27,382 bases of DNA from Nitrospirota bacterium (GTDB taxonomy: Bacteria; Nitrospirota; Thermodesulfovibrionia; Thermodesulfovibrionales; JdFR-88): NCBI GenBank assembly GCA_021812785.1, contig JAKAMR010000028.1, positions 1 to 27,382 of the forward strand, written 5' to 3'. Numbering within the stretch: position 1 is the first letter of the stretch; every line of letters starts with the position of its first letter. Shown piece after piece: positions 7,475 through 15,715 of the stretch. Position numbers and translations under genes: made by a program. The notes beneath the pieces were generated by a model that ran no database searches, had not been told where the DNA came from, and worked only from the letters and a program-made list of their open reading frames with translations.

Positions 7475-8578
7475 ATGCCGTTTTTCGCCATCATAATCAT
7501 CGCCTTCCAGGCCCTTGTCTTCCTGGGGCACTGGTTCGTCTACAAAACGGTTGTCAGGTTTTTCAGCCTCCGCGGCTCCGCCGCCCTGAAGACGGTCTTT
7601 TTCCTCCTTTCGGTGAGCTTCATCTGCGCCTCGGTGCTTGTCTTCAGGTACAACAAGGCGCTCATTAACCTTTTCTACACGCTTGCGGCCACCTGGCTTG
7701 GCATTTTCCACTTCCTCCTGTGGTGCTCCTTTTTCTGCTGGATAGCCCTGTGGGCGCACAGGGCGCTGGGACTCAATTTCAGGCCGCTTCCGTGGGCCGC
7801 GGCCATTTACTCGGCAGGGTTATTCCTCTCCGTCTATTCGGTGATGAACGCCTCGATTGTCCGCACGAAGCAGATAGACCTGGCGCTGCCGGGGCTCCCA
7901 GCGAAGTGGAGGGGCAGGACCGCGGTATGGACAAGCGATCTGCACCTTGGCCCGGTACGGGGCCCCGGCTTTGCCAGACGGATGGCCCGGAAGATAAAAA
8001 GTCTGCACCCGGACATACTTTTCATAGGAGGGGACCTTTTTGACGGCACCTCCGGAGATCCGGTGCGCCTGGCGGCGTCCTTTGCGGAGATAAAACCGCC
8101 TCTCGGGGCCTGGTTCATAACCGGGAACCACGAGGAGTTCTCCGCCCGGGCTAAAAGAAGATATATCCATGCCGTAAGAGAGGCTGGAATACATGTCCTT
8201 GAAAACGAGTGGTTGGAGATAGACGGGCTTCAGCTTGCGGGAGTGGACTACATGGACACATTTACCGCCGCAAAATACCGGACGGTCCTTGAAAAGATGA
8301 ACCTGGGAGGGTGCGGGCCGGTCATCCTGCTTAAGCACTCGCCCATGTACCCGGAGGTGGCCATGAAAGACGGCGTGTCGCTGCAGCTGTCCGGACACAC
8401 CCACGGGGGGCAGATATTCCCGGCAAGCCTCGTTACCCATCTGGTTTACAGCGGATTTGACAACGGCCTGAGAAGGCTTGGAGGGCTCACCGCATATACC
8501 TCGGCGGGAACGGGCACATGGGGGCCGCCGATGCGGTTTGGCACCGTGCCGGAGATAGTCGTGATAAGGTTTCGCTAG
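7475..8578 (+). CDS. Membrane-anchored calcineurin-like metallophosphoesterase
   Basis: This is a 367-residue protein. The N-terminal ~130 residues form about four hydrophobic segments (for example FFAIIIIAFQALVFLGHWF). The C-terminal part is a metallophosphatase of the YkuE/YaeI type with metal ligands in TSDLHLGP (D155, H157), GGDLFDG, GNHEE, KHSP and SGHTHGGQ. YkuE/YaeI relatives have been linked to phospholipid or UDP-lipid hydrolysis at the membrane; the substrate here is inferred, not known. The ATG at 7475 has GAGGTGA about 11 nt upstream. The gene is divergent from lolC/E, and its stop codon shares CTAG with the lysS stop (4-nt tail-to-tail overlap). Confidence 0.88.
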   Translation: MPFFAIIIIAFQALVFLGHWFVYKTVVRFFSLRGSAALKTVFFLLSVSFICASVLVFRYNKALINLFYTLAATWLGIFHFLLWCSFFCWIALWAHRALGLNFRPLPWAAAIYSAGLFLSVYSVMNASIVRTKQIDLALPGLPAKWRGRTAVWTSDLHLGPVRGPGFARRMARKIKSLHPDILFIGGDLFDGTSGDPVRLAASFAEIKPPLGAWFITGNHEEFSARAKRRYIHAVREAGIHVLENEWLEIDGLQLAGVDYMDTFTAAKYRTVLEKMNLGGCGPVILLKHSPMYPEVAMKDGVSLQLSGHTHGGQIFPASLVTHLVYSGFDNGLRRLGGLTAYTSAGTGTWGPPMRFGTVPEIVVIRFR

Positions 8579-10083
8579 GACTGCGCGCCTGGTTCCGGCT
8601 TCAGCTGGGGAAAAAGTATTACGTCCCTGATGGATGCGGAGTTTGTCAAAAGCATGACCAGCCTGTCTATGCCCACTCCCTCTCCGGCGGCAGGCGGCAT
8701 GCCGTATTCAAGCGCCCTGACATAGTCCTCGTCCATCGGGTGAGTCTCCTCATCGCCCTGGGCCTTGGCCTCAAGCTGCTTTAAAAACCTCTCCCTCTGG
8801 TCTATCGGGTCGTTAAGCTCCGAGAAGGCGTTTGCTATCTCGCGGCCCGCGACGAAGAGCTCGAACCGCTCGACAAGCTGAGGGTTCGAGGGCTTCTTTT
8901 TTGCCAGAGGCGAAAGCTCCACCGGGTAGTCGGTAATGAAGGTCGGCTGCACGAGGAAAGGCTCCACCTTTTCCTTGAATATCTCGTCCAGCACCTTGCC
9001 AAGCGAGGCACCCTTCTCTGTCTGGATGTTCTGGGAGCCGGCCCACAAGACCGCCTTTTCCCTGTCCCAAAGCGCCTCCTCCGGAACGCCCTTTTCCTTC
9101 ATTATCTCAAGCATCGGGTAGCGGGGCCACGGAGGCGTGAGGTCTATCTCGATGTTCTGGTAGGGGAGCTTCAGCTTCCCGAGGGTCTTCATCGCGATCT
9201 CGCCGAACATGCGCTCGGTAAACTGCATCAGGAACTCATAGTCTCTGTTTGCAATATAGAACTCGAGCATCGTGAACTCCGGATTGTGCTTCGTGGAGAT
9301 GCCCTCGTTCCTGAAGTTCTTGTTAAGCTCAAATACCCTCTCATATCCACCGACGAGCAGCCTTTTGAGGTAAAGCTCCGGGGCTATGCGAAGGTAGAGG
9401 TCTATGTCCAGCGCGTTATGATAGGTCCTGAAGGGCCTTGCAGCAGCCCCTCCAGCCACCTGGTGCATCATCGGGGTCTCCACCTCGATGAACCCCTCTT
9501 TCTCAAAAAAATCCCTTACGGCCTTGATTATCGTGCTCCTCAGCCTGAAGGTCTCCTTCACCTGCGGGTTGGCTATGAGGTCAAGGTATCTCTGGCGGTA
9601 GCGGGTCTCCACGTCCTGGAGCCCGTGCCATTTCTCCGGGAGGGGATGAAGGGCCTTTGAAAGCAGACGAAAGTCCTCCACCTCCACCGTAAGCTCACCG
9701 GTGCGGGTCTTGAAAAGGAGACCGGAGACGCCGATGATGTCCCCGATGTCCATGAATTTTTTAAAAAAGGAATATTTTTCCTCACCAGCCACGTCTTTCT
9801 TGAAATAAAGCTGGACTCTGCCCGTGGCGTCCTGGACATGGGCAAAAGAGGCCTTGCCGAAATCCCTTATGGCCATCAGCCTGCCCGAAAGGGAGACGCG
9901 CACCTGTAAGCCCTCAAGCTCTTCCTTGGACCTTTGCCCGTATTCGTCAAGGAGCCTCTGCGCATGGTCTTTGGCCGGCCACGGAGCGGCATATGGCTCC
10001 ATGCCGGCATCCCTGAGCTCCCTCATTTTTTTGAGCCGCTGCTCTACAAGCTCGTTTACGGTTTTTTCTTTTTCCTCAGCCAT
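8575..10083 (-). CDS. lysS: Lysyl-tRNA synthetase, class II
   Basis: This enzyme charges tRNA-Lys with lysine. Its 502 residues match the bacterial class II LysRS length. The N-terminal OB-fold anticodon-binding domain is visible (VSLSGRLMAIRDFGKASFAHV). Motif 2 is FRNEGISTKHNPEFTMLEFY and motif 3 is GVGIDRLVMLLTNSASIRDV. The ATG at 10083 (MAEEKEKTVNELVEQRLKK) has no Shine-Dalgarno, and an out-of-frame ATG lies 8 nt upstream, so it may be translated from a very short leader. The reverse-strand phosphoesterase gene separates it from the LolC/E permease, which follows lysS directly in many bacteria. Confidence 0.97.
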   Translation of the reverse strand: MAEEKEKTVNELVEQRLKKMRELRDAGMEPYAAPWPAKDHAQRLLDEYGQRSKEELEGLQVRVSLSGRLMAIRDFGKASFAHVQDATGRVQLYFKKDVAGEEKYSFFKKFMDIGDIIGVSGLLFKTRTGELTVEVEDFRLLSKALHPLPEKWHGLQDVETRYRQRYLDLIANPQVKETFRLRSTIIKAVRDFFEKEGFIEVETPMMHQVAGGAAARPFRTYHNALDIDLYLRIAPELYLKRLLVGGYERVFELNKNFRNEGISTKHNPEFTMLEFYIANRDYEFLMQFTERMFGEIAMKTLGKLKLPYQNIEIDLTPPWPRYPMLEIMKEKGVPEEALWDREKAVLWAGSQNIQTEKGASLGKVLDEIFKEKVEPFLVQPTFITDYPVELSPLAKKKPSNPQLVERFELFVAGREIANAFSELNDPIDQRERFLKQLEAKAQGDEETHPMDEDYVRALEYGMPPAAGEGVGIDRLVMLLTNSASIRDVILFPQLKPEPGAQS

Positions 10084-10354
10084 AAGACATGGATTTTAAC
10101 ATAAAAATGAATTGCCCTGCAGCAAAACCGCAAGGTATCGAAGTTAAAAAATCGCAAGTTAAAAATGCCTGCCGCAAGGCGGGTGCGATGTGCACCGTGC
10201 AATATCCCGCTCCGATGATTGACCGCCACCGATAATTTCGATAGTCTTTAGTAAGGCCCGTCGTCTAATAAGGCCCGTCAGCCGTCCCGGGAATTTTTTA
10301 AAAAATTTATGTCTTAAATCCAAAAAATATCTCAGAGGGGAAAACAACCACTCC
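10084..10354. promoter_or_regulatory. Divergent control region between lysS and the glucan dikinase gene
   Basis: These 271 bases contain several structured elements but no gene. A hairpin CCTGCC-GCAA-GGCGGG (10168-10183) has a GNRA loop, nested in an outer TCGCA/TGCGA pair. A direct repeat TAAGGCCCGTC occurs at 10252-10262 and 10269-10279 (17-bp period). A 16-bp perfect palindrome AATTTTTTAAAAAATT lies at 10292-10307. The last two sit about 50-100 nt before the dikinase start and could be operator or promoter elements. No clear -35/-10 pair was identified. Confidence 0.45.
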
Positions 10355-13300
10355 ATGTCTCCGGTCAACAAGATCAGCACGGAAAGCGGGATAGTGCTTT
10401 TTGTGGAAAGGCGCGTCTGGGAGGATTCCATCGAGGTCATCATAAAGGCGGAGGACATAAAGGAGCCTTTCATCATCCACTGGGGGCTCAGGAAGGAGCC
10501 GGAAGGCCCATGGCACGTGCCTCCTCAGCGGGACTGGCCCGCAGGAAGCCATCCGTTTGACCATGCCGCGCTCCAAAACCTCATGGAGCCCGGAGCGGGT
10601 CAGATCGTCATAAAGCTGGAGCGGGACACAGGTTTCGGCTTCATGGACTTTGTTCTTTTCTTCCCAAGCGGAGGCAACTGGGACAACAACCTTGGCAGGA
10701 ACTACCGCGTGGAGCTGCCGCCGCCCGAAAAACCGCAGGCAGCCCCTCCCGTGGCGGGCCCCGGGCCTGAAGGCAGGCCTCCCGAAGCCAAAAAACCGGA
10801 ACGGCTGCCGGCCGTCGGAGGGCCTCCGGAAGGGTTTTTGGGGGCGGTGGAACGGGAGATCGTCTCAAAAGAAACCGGGCAGGGCTCCTGGACGCTCATG
10901 CACAGGTTCAACCTCTGCCATGACCTGCTGGACAGAATAGGGCACAACGACATCGCGGGGCTTGCACTCATATACGTATGGCTAAGGTTCTCGGCCCTCC
11001 GGCAGCTTGACTGGCAGCGCAACTACAACACAAAGCCCGCTGAGCTGGGGCATGCGCTGGACAGGCTGTCCGCAAAGCTTGCCTCAAGGTACATGGAAGC
11101 ACCCGGGGAGCGCGAGATGATAAGGCTTATCATGACAACCCTTGGCAGGGGCAGTGACGCCCAGAGGGTCCGGGACGAGGTCTTGAGCATCATGCACCGG
11201 CATGACATAAAGGAAGTTTCCGGACATTTCATGGAGGAGTGGCACCAGAAACTGCACAACAACGCCACCCCCGATGATATAGTGATCTGCGAGGCCTACC
11301 TGGATTTTCTGAAAAGCGATGGCAACACGGAGGTCTTCTACAAAAGGCTGGCCGATGGCGGTGTGACAAGAAAAAGGCTCGAAAGCTATGAGCGTCCCTT
11401 AAGGTCGCAGCCGGATTTCATCCCCGGCCTGAAAGGGCCGCTTATCCATGATTTCGAGAACTTCCTCTCCATACTTAAGGAGGTCCATTCCGGCACGGAC
11501 CTGGACTCGGCTGCCGAAGGAGCCCGGCGCCTTCTTGACGACGAGGCCGGAAGGCTCGTGGACTCGTTCCGGAAGAGCCTCAAGGGCGCCTTTGTTCCGG
11601 CCCGGGCCCTGCCGCTTGCGAAGGATATGATCGGGGCCCGGAGGCTGCTTTCGGGCCGCTTGGCCTCGGGCCGCTTCGAGGCGGCGCAGGATGCGCGGGA
11701 TCTGCTCTTCCTGGACATGGCGATTGAGGATTCCTTCAGAGGCCTTGTGGAAAGGACGCTTGAGGCCGGCCCCCAGGCGCGGAAAAAACCCGAAGCCCAG
11801 GAGCTTGCGGAGTTTTTTGGCCTGGCGCTTGAAAACGTCTGCCTTTCGCCCTGCGACGAGGAGATGCGTCTGTCCTTCACGTTTTGGCAGCGGCTTGAGG
11901 CGGAAGGGGAAAAACAAAAAAAACTTGAAAGGTTCAAAAAGGCCTGGGCCATACGGGCGGAAGCGGACCGCGAACGCATCGGGCGCGCCCTCGGGGCCTA
12001 TGCCATGCGTATTCATTCTCTCCTTCAGCCTGTGGCAGAGCGCATGGGCGGGGCCTTTCACGCGGAGCCGTGGTCCGTGGGGCTCTTCAGCGAGGAGGCG
12101 CTCCGGGGCAGGCCTGCCTTCGCCCTGTCGGCGCTCCTGCGCCTTCTGGACCCCATCCTGAAAAAAAGCGCCGGCGCCGGCAACTGGCTGATAATAAGCC
12201 GAGGGGCCATGGCACAAAAGCCAGAGGCGGCAAGAGGGAAGGTGCGGCTTGCGGCAACCCTCAAGGAGCTGGAGGGGCAGGATTTTTCCAAAGACCCTGT
12301 CGTCCTTGTGGCGGACGCCATTTACGGCGATGAGGAGATACCCGCCGGGGTTTCGGCCATCATTACCCCCCTGCCCATGGACAGGCTGTCCCATTTGGCG
12401 ATACGGGCAAGAAACGCCGGTATCTTTTTTGCGGCCTGCCTGGACCAGGGCATTATTGAAAAAATAGGGTCCATGGAAGGCAAACCCCTGAGGCTTGAGG
12501 CCTTGGCGGCGGGAGAGGTGCGGTTCGAGGAGGAAAAAGCAAAAGCGCCCGGTGCCAAAGCGGGTGAAAAGATGAAGGCGGCGGCCCGGAAAGAAAAAGG
12601 GCCAAAAAAGCAGAAACCGGCCCAGCCCGCGCCGGGCTGGAGCGGATGGGCCGTTCCCATGGCGGCCTTCACCCGGCAGACTGTGGGCTATAAATCCATA
12701 AACCTCAAGCGGCTGGCGGACAAAAAACGGGAACTCCCGGACTGGATAAATTTTCCCCTCTCCGTGGCCATTCCATTTGGCGTCTTCGAAAAGGTGCTCG
12801 GAGCCGGGGAAAACAGCCAGACAAAAAAAACATATCACGGACTCCTTGAAAAATTGAAAAGCGCCCCGGAAGATGCCATAAAGACGCTTGCGGGGTTAAG
12901 AGGCGCCATATCCGGGCTTAAGGCCCCGGCCGGGCTCATGGAGTCCCTCAGGGAGGTCATGGATAAGGCCGGCCTGTCCATGACCCTGGACTCAGGCGGC
13001 GCATGGTCCTGCATAAGGCGCGTCTGGGCGTCCAAATGGAACGACCGGGCATATTTCAGCAGGAAGGCAAACGGGATCGATGACGCCGAGCTTTTCATGT
13101 CCGTGCTCATCCAGGAGGTGGTAAGCTCGGATTTCGCCTTTGTGATCCATACAGTCAACCCCATAACGGGCGACACGGAAGAGATATACGCCGAGGCGGT
13201 GCTTGGCCTCGGGGAATCCCTGGCTGGCAGCTACCCCGGAATGCCGCTTGGCTTTACCTTTAAAAAAGGCGCGGCGGCGGCCCGGGTCCTCTCCATGCCA

Positions 13301-13612
13301 GGCAAGAGCACCGGCCTTCATGCCCCCAAGGGGGGGCTAATTTTCCGCTCCGACTCAAACGGGGAGGACCTGGCGGGATACGCGGGCGCGGGCCTTTACG
13401 ACAGCTTCATACTCCCGGAGCCGCAAAAGACCGTCCTCGATTATACCGGGGCCCCTCTGGTATGGGATGAAAAATTTTTAAAGGATTTTACCCAGGCGGT
13501 GGCTCGCACAGGCTGGGCTGTGCAAAAGGCGGCAGGCGCGCCGCAGGACATAGAGGGCGCATTTTCAGGCGGCAGGTTATATGTCGTCCAGGCGCGCCCC
13601 CAGGTTTTATGA
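10355..13612 (+). CDS. Alpha-glucan water dikinase (GWD), bacterial
   Basis: This enzyme transfers the beta-phosphate of ATP to glucosyl residues of alpha-glucan and the gamma-phosphate to water; in plants it opens starch granules for degradation. It has 1085 residues. Residues ~20-122 resemble a CBM45 starch-binding domain (IIHWGLRKEPEGPWHVPP, W109). A Pro-rich linker follows (~123-160), then a helical central domain with the GWD signature MEEWHQKLHNNATPDDIVIC (from ~293). The phosphohistidine domain is MDRLSHLAIRARNAGIFFAA, with catalytic His680. A Lys/Ala-rich linker (~724-765) leads to the ATP-binding domain, with SINLKRLADK, RSDSNGEDLAGYAGAGLYDS (~998) and a final VVQARPQVL. Plant GWD1 is ~1400 residues with two CBM45 modules. 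The ATG at 10355 has only a distant GAGGGG. It differs from ordinary PEP synthase by the central signature. Confidence 0.93.
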   Translation: MSPVNKISTESGIVLFVERRVWEDSIEVIIKAEDIKEPFIIHWGLRKEPEGPWHVPPQRDWPAGSHPFDHAALQNLMEPGAGQIVIKLERDTGFGFMDFVLFFPSGGNWDNNLGRNYRVELPPPEKPQAAPPVAGPGPEGRPPEAKKPERLPAVGGPPEGFLGAVEREIVSKETGQGSWTLMHRFNLCHDLLDRIGHNDIAGLALIYVWLRFSALRQLDWQRNYNTKPAELGHALDRLSAKLASRYMEAPGEREMIRLIMTTLGRGSDAQRVRDEVLSIMHRHDIKEVSGHFMEEWHQKLHNNATPDDIVICEAYLDFLKSDGNTEVFYKRLADGGVTRKRLESYERPLRSQPDFIPGLKGPLIHDFENFLSILKEVHSGTDLDSAAEGARRLLDDEAGRLVDSFRKSLKGAFVPARALPLAKDMIGARRLLSGRLASGRFEAAQDARDLLFLDMAIEDSFRGLVERTLEAGPQARKKPEAQELAEFFGLALENVCLSPCDEEMRLSFTFWQRLEAEGEKQKKLERFKKAWAIRAEADRERIGRALGAYAMRIHSLLQPVAERMGGAFHAEPWSVGLFSEEALRGRPAFALSALLRLLDPILKKSAGAGNWLIISRGAMAQKPEAARGKVRLAATLKELEGQDFSKDPVVLVADAIYGDEEIPAGVSAIITPLPMDRLSHLAIRARNAGIFFAACLDQGIIEKIGSMEGKPLRLEALAAGEVRFEEEKAKAPGAKAGEKMKAAARKEKGPKKQKPAQPAPGWSGWAVPMAAFTRQTVGYKSINLKRLADKKRELPDWINFPLSVAIPFGVFEKVLGAGENSQTKKTYHGLLEKLKSAPEDAIKTLAGLRGAISGLKAPAGLMESLREVMDKAGLSMTLDSGGAWSCIRRVWASKWNDRAYFSRKANGIDDAELFMSVLIQEVVSSDFAFVIHTVNPITGDTEEIYAEAVLGLGESLAGSYPGMPLGFTFKKGAAAARVLSMPGKSTGLHAPKGGLIFRSDSNGEDLAGYAGAGLYDSFILPEPQKTVLDYTGAPLVWDEKFLKDFTQAVARTGWAVQKAAGAPQDIEGAFSGGRLYVVQARPQVL

Positions 13613-13634
13613 AAGCAGCGCCGCGTTAAGTGCG

Positions 13635-13794
13635 GTTTCCCTTTGATGAGGGGCGTATGCCGCGATTGAGATTCCCGGCGGCAAGCTGCGGGAATCTTAT
13701 GTAATGACTTAACCATTTTCTCAGGTTCGCTCGCTGGCCGCTCGCTGCTCATTTCAGCCTTTTGCAGCCAGAAGCGATTTTGAGACAGGGTCTA
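13635..13794. repeat. Dispersed ~160-bp repeat, copy A
   Basis: This copy shares long identical blocks with the segment at 15541-15698: CGTATGCCGCGATTGAGATT, GGGAATCTTATGTAATGA, CAGGTTCGCTCGCT, CATTTCAGCC and GAAGCGATT-TGAGACAGG. It contains a hairpin of the form AGATTCCCG...CGGGAATCT (from ~13670). It differs from copy B by a small insertion in the hairpin loop and a changed middle part. It lies directly upstream of the GH13 gene, ending 25 nt before its ATG. No mobility gene is attached. Confidence 0.85.
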
Positions 13795-13819
13795 TCCACT
13801 GAAAAGGAGCCTTCTTTTT

Positions 13820-15145
13820 ATGAAACCTCAGCAGAAAATGCATATATACAACCTCTTCCCCCTGCTTGCCGGGAAATTCAGCAACTGGGGCGGGCACATG
13901 AAAAGGGCGGCTGACATGGGCTTCAACTGGATATTCGTAAACCCCATACAGGAGCTTGGCCCCTCAGGCAGCCTCTATTCCATTTCAGATTATTTCTCCA
14001 TCAATCCCGCTTTCCTGGACGGAGACGGCAAAAGCAAAGGCAGGAAAATGTCCGCCGAAGAGCAGGTTAAAGAGGTGGTGGAGGAGGCAAAAGGCCTTGG
14101 GCTCAGGATGATGACGGACCTTGTGGTCAATCACTGCTCCACGGGCTCCGCGCTTTTAAAAACGCACCCGGAATGGTTCCAGTGGGAATCCAGGGGGAAT
14201 GTGGCGCACCCGTTTGCGTTCGAGGACGGCAAGAAGGTGGTCTGGAAGGATTTGGCCAAGTTCGACTATGGAGACAAAGACAAAGACAAAAAAAAGGCCG
14301 GAAAGGACAGGGAAGACCTGTTCATATTCTTTAAAAGTGTCGTGGAAAACCTTATCGAAATGGGTTTTGAGGCCTTCCGCTGCGATGCCGCCTACCAGGT
14401 GCCAAACCGGTTCTGGGAGAGGCTGATACGTGAGACAAAGCAGAAGCATCCCCATGTGCTTTTCCTTGCGGAAACGCTCGGATGCCCTCCGGACCTGACC
14501 AGAAAAACTGCAAGCGCCGGTTTCGATTACATCTTCAACAGCTCCAAATGGTGGGACATGAAAGGCCACTGGCTCATCGAGCAGTACTCGCTCACAAGGG
14601 AGATATCCCCTTCGATAAGCTTCCCCGAAAGCCACGACACCGTCAGGCTGGCAGAGGAGCTTGGCGGAAATACGGATGGCCTGAAGCAGCGCTATCTTTT
14701 TTCCGCCCTCTTTTCAGCGGGCGTCATGATACCCATGGGCTTTGAGTTCGGCTTCAGGAAACGGCTGCATGTGGTCCGCACTACCCCGGACGACTGGGAG
14801 GAGACCGGCATAGACCTGCGGGAGTTCATAAAAACGGTCAACGGGATAAAAGCCTCTCATCCCCTGTTTACCGAAGAGGCCCCGACCGCCATGCTCCCCT
14901 ATGAAAACCCCAAAGTGCTTGTGATGTGGAAGGCATCCTCAAGCGACAGCGAGGAAAGCCTGCTCATCCTTAACAAGGACATAACCGGGAAGCAGCATTT
15001 CCAGACGGAGGCGGTGCAGAGATTCCTCCAGGCCGGCGCTCCGGTCACGGACATCTCTCCCGAATACAGGCTGGACTACGTGCCCGCCCCCTTTGAATAC
15101 GACCTCAGGCCCGGGCAGGGGATACTCCTTATAACCTTGCGTTAA
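13820..15145 (+). CDS. GH13 alpha-amylase family enzyme
   Basis: This 441-residue protein has no signal peptide, so it is probably cytoplasmic. It is a (beta/alpha)8 GH13 enzyme acting on alpha-1,4-glucans. Conserved regions are MTDLVVNHCS (region I), GFEAFRCDAAYQVP with nucleophile Asp189 (II), LFLAETLG with general acid Glu218 (III) and FPESHDTVRL with Asp273 (IV). All three catalytic residues are present. The barrel is compact, followed by a short C-terminal beta domain. The sequence resembles maltosyltransferase-like GH13 members in its start (IYNLFPLLAGKFSNW) but lacks the RVDNPH motif of GlgE. A Lys/Asp-rich loop (DKDKDKKKAGKDRED) lies around residue 155. AAGGAG 9 nt before the ATG supports this start. 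Hydrolase versus transferase activity cannot be decided. Confidence 0.88.
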   Translation: MKPQQKMHIYNLFPLLAGKFSNWGGHMKRAADMGFNWIFVNPIQELGPSGSLYSISDYFSINPAFLDGDGKSKGRKMSAEEQVKEVVEEAKGLGLRMMTDLVVNHCSTGSALLKTHPEWFQWESRGNVAHPFAFEDGKKVVWKDLAKFDYGDKDKDKKKAGKDREDLFIFFKSVVENLIEMGFEAFRCDAAYQVPNRFWERLIRETKQKHPHVLFLAETLGCPPDLTRKTASAGFDYIFNSSKWWDMKGHWLIEQYSLTREISPSISFPESHDTVRLAEELGGNTDGLKQRYLFSALFSAGVMIPMGFEFGFRKRLHVVRTTPDDWEETGIDLREFIKTVNGIKASHPLFTEEAPTAMLPYENPKVLVMWKASSSDSEESLLILNKDITGKQHFQTEAVQRFLQAGAPVTDISPEYRLDYVPAPFEYDLRPGQGILLITLR

Positions 15146-15540
15146 GACCATTTTTAATTTTCCTCCTCAAACAATATCCGGCAAAATTGGCATTCTCACT
15201 ATTCGATATTGACAACGCCGGCATTTCCTACAAGAATGAGACAAAAAGACAAAAGACATCCCTGAAGCCCTTTTCTGAAAATCCGGTGGGAAGGAAATGA
15301 TATCGGCTATTGGTCCTGGGCAAAAAGTCCGCACCGCTGCCTGGAAACAGAGAATCTCCATTTTCGCGGTCTGCCAAAAAGGAGAATTCATAGTATTTAT
15401 AGTCCCCGCGGATTTTTCCGCCTTTTAAAGGGCCGGCGATGAGCAGGCCTGCCACAGAAAACCGGTTTCCCGTCCGGTGCCGGAAGAAGCCCGGAAAGGG
15501 ATTTACAACCGCCCGGAGGTGCAGCAGTGCTGCATAGGAC
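15146..15540. other. Intergenic region without a convincing gene
   Basis: These are 395 bases between the GH13 gene and repeat copy B. A minus-strand frame (15228-15611) is open for 127 codons, but it starts inside the repeat and resembles no family I know. It could be a decayed fragment or chance. No riboswitch, tRNA or terminator with a T tract was recognised. Confidence 0.4.
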
Positions 15541-15698
15541 GTTTCCCCTTGACGACGCCGTATGCCGCGATTGAGATTCCCTGCGGGAATCTTATGTAAT
15601 GATTTGACCATTATTTCAGGTTCGCTCGCTTGCCCTGCGGGATACGCTCACCATCCATTTCAGCCTCTTGAGCCGGAAGCGATTTGAGACAGGTTCTA
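15541..15698. repeat. Dispersed ~160-bp repeat, copy B
   Basis: This is the second copy of the repeat at 13635-13794, in the same orientation and 1.9 kb away. Its hairpin is tighter: AGATTCCC-TGC-GGGAATCT. Like copy A, it ends just before a plus-strand gene, here the SemiSWEET gene (ATG 18 nt further). The end of the copy overlaps a 14-bp palindrome TTCTAATGTTAGAA (15694-15707). Confidence 0.85.
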
Positions 15699-15715
15699 AT
15701 GTTAGAATATCCGCT

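Noticed and set aside
7412..7759. N-terminal extension of the LolC/E permease
   Set aside because: The extension is antisense to the phosphoesterase gene and highly charged. The family N-terminus MRLPYTLFIAFRYL begins at 7411.
11399..12838. 479-codon open frame on the minus strand
   Set aside because: It lies entirely antisense to the glucan dikinase gene, which has full family motifs. Its composition is that of a GC-rich shadow frame.
10355..13612. Annotation as PEP synthase or pyruvate phosphate dikinase
   Set aside because: The phosphohistidine and ATP-binding domains are shared with those enzymes, but the EEWHQKLHNNATPDD signature and the starch-binding-like N-terminus are specific to glucan water dikinases, and the C-terminal PEP/pyruvate barrel is absent.
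13820..15145. Assignment of the GH13 enzyme as GlgE maltosyltransferase
   Set aside because: The general sequence style is similar, but the GlgE RVDNPH motif and its large N-terminal domains are missing.
15146..15540. Riboswitch or gene remnant between GH13 and SemiSWEET
   Set aside because: No riboswitch core was recognised on either strand. The 127-codon minus frame begins in the repeat and matches no family known to me.
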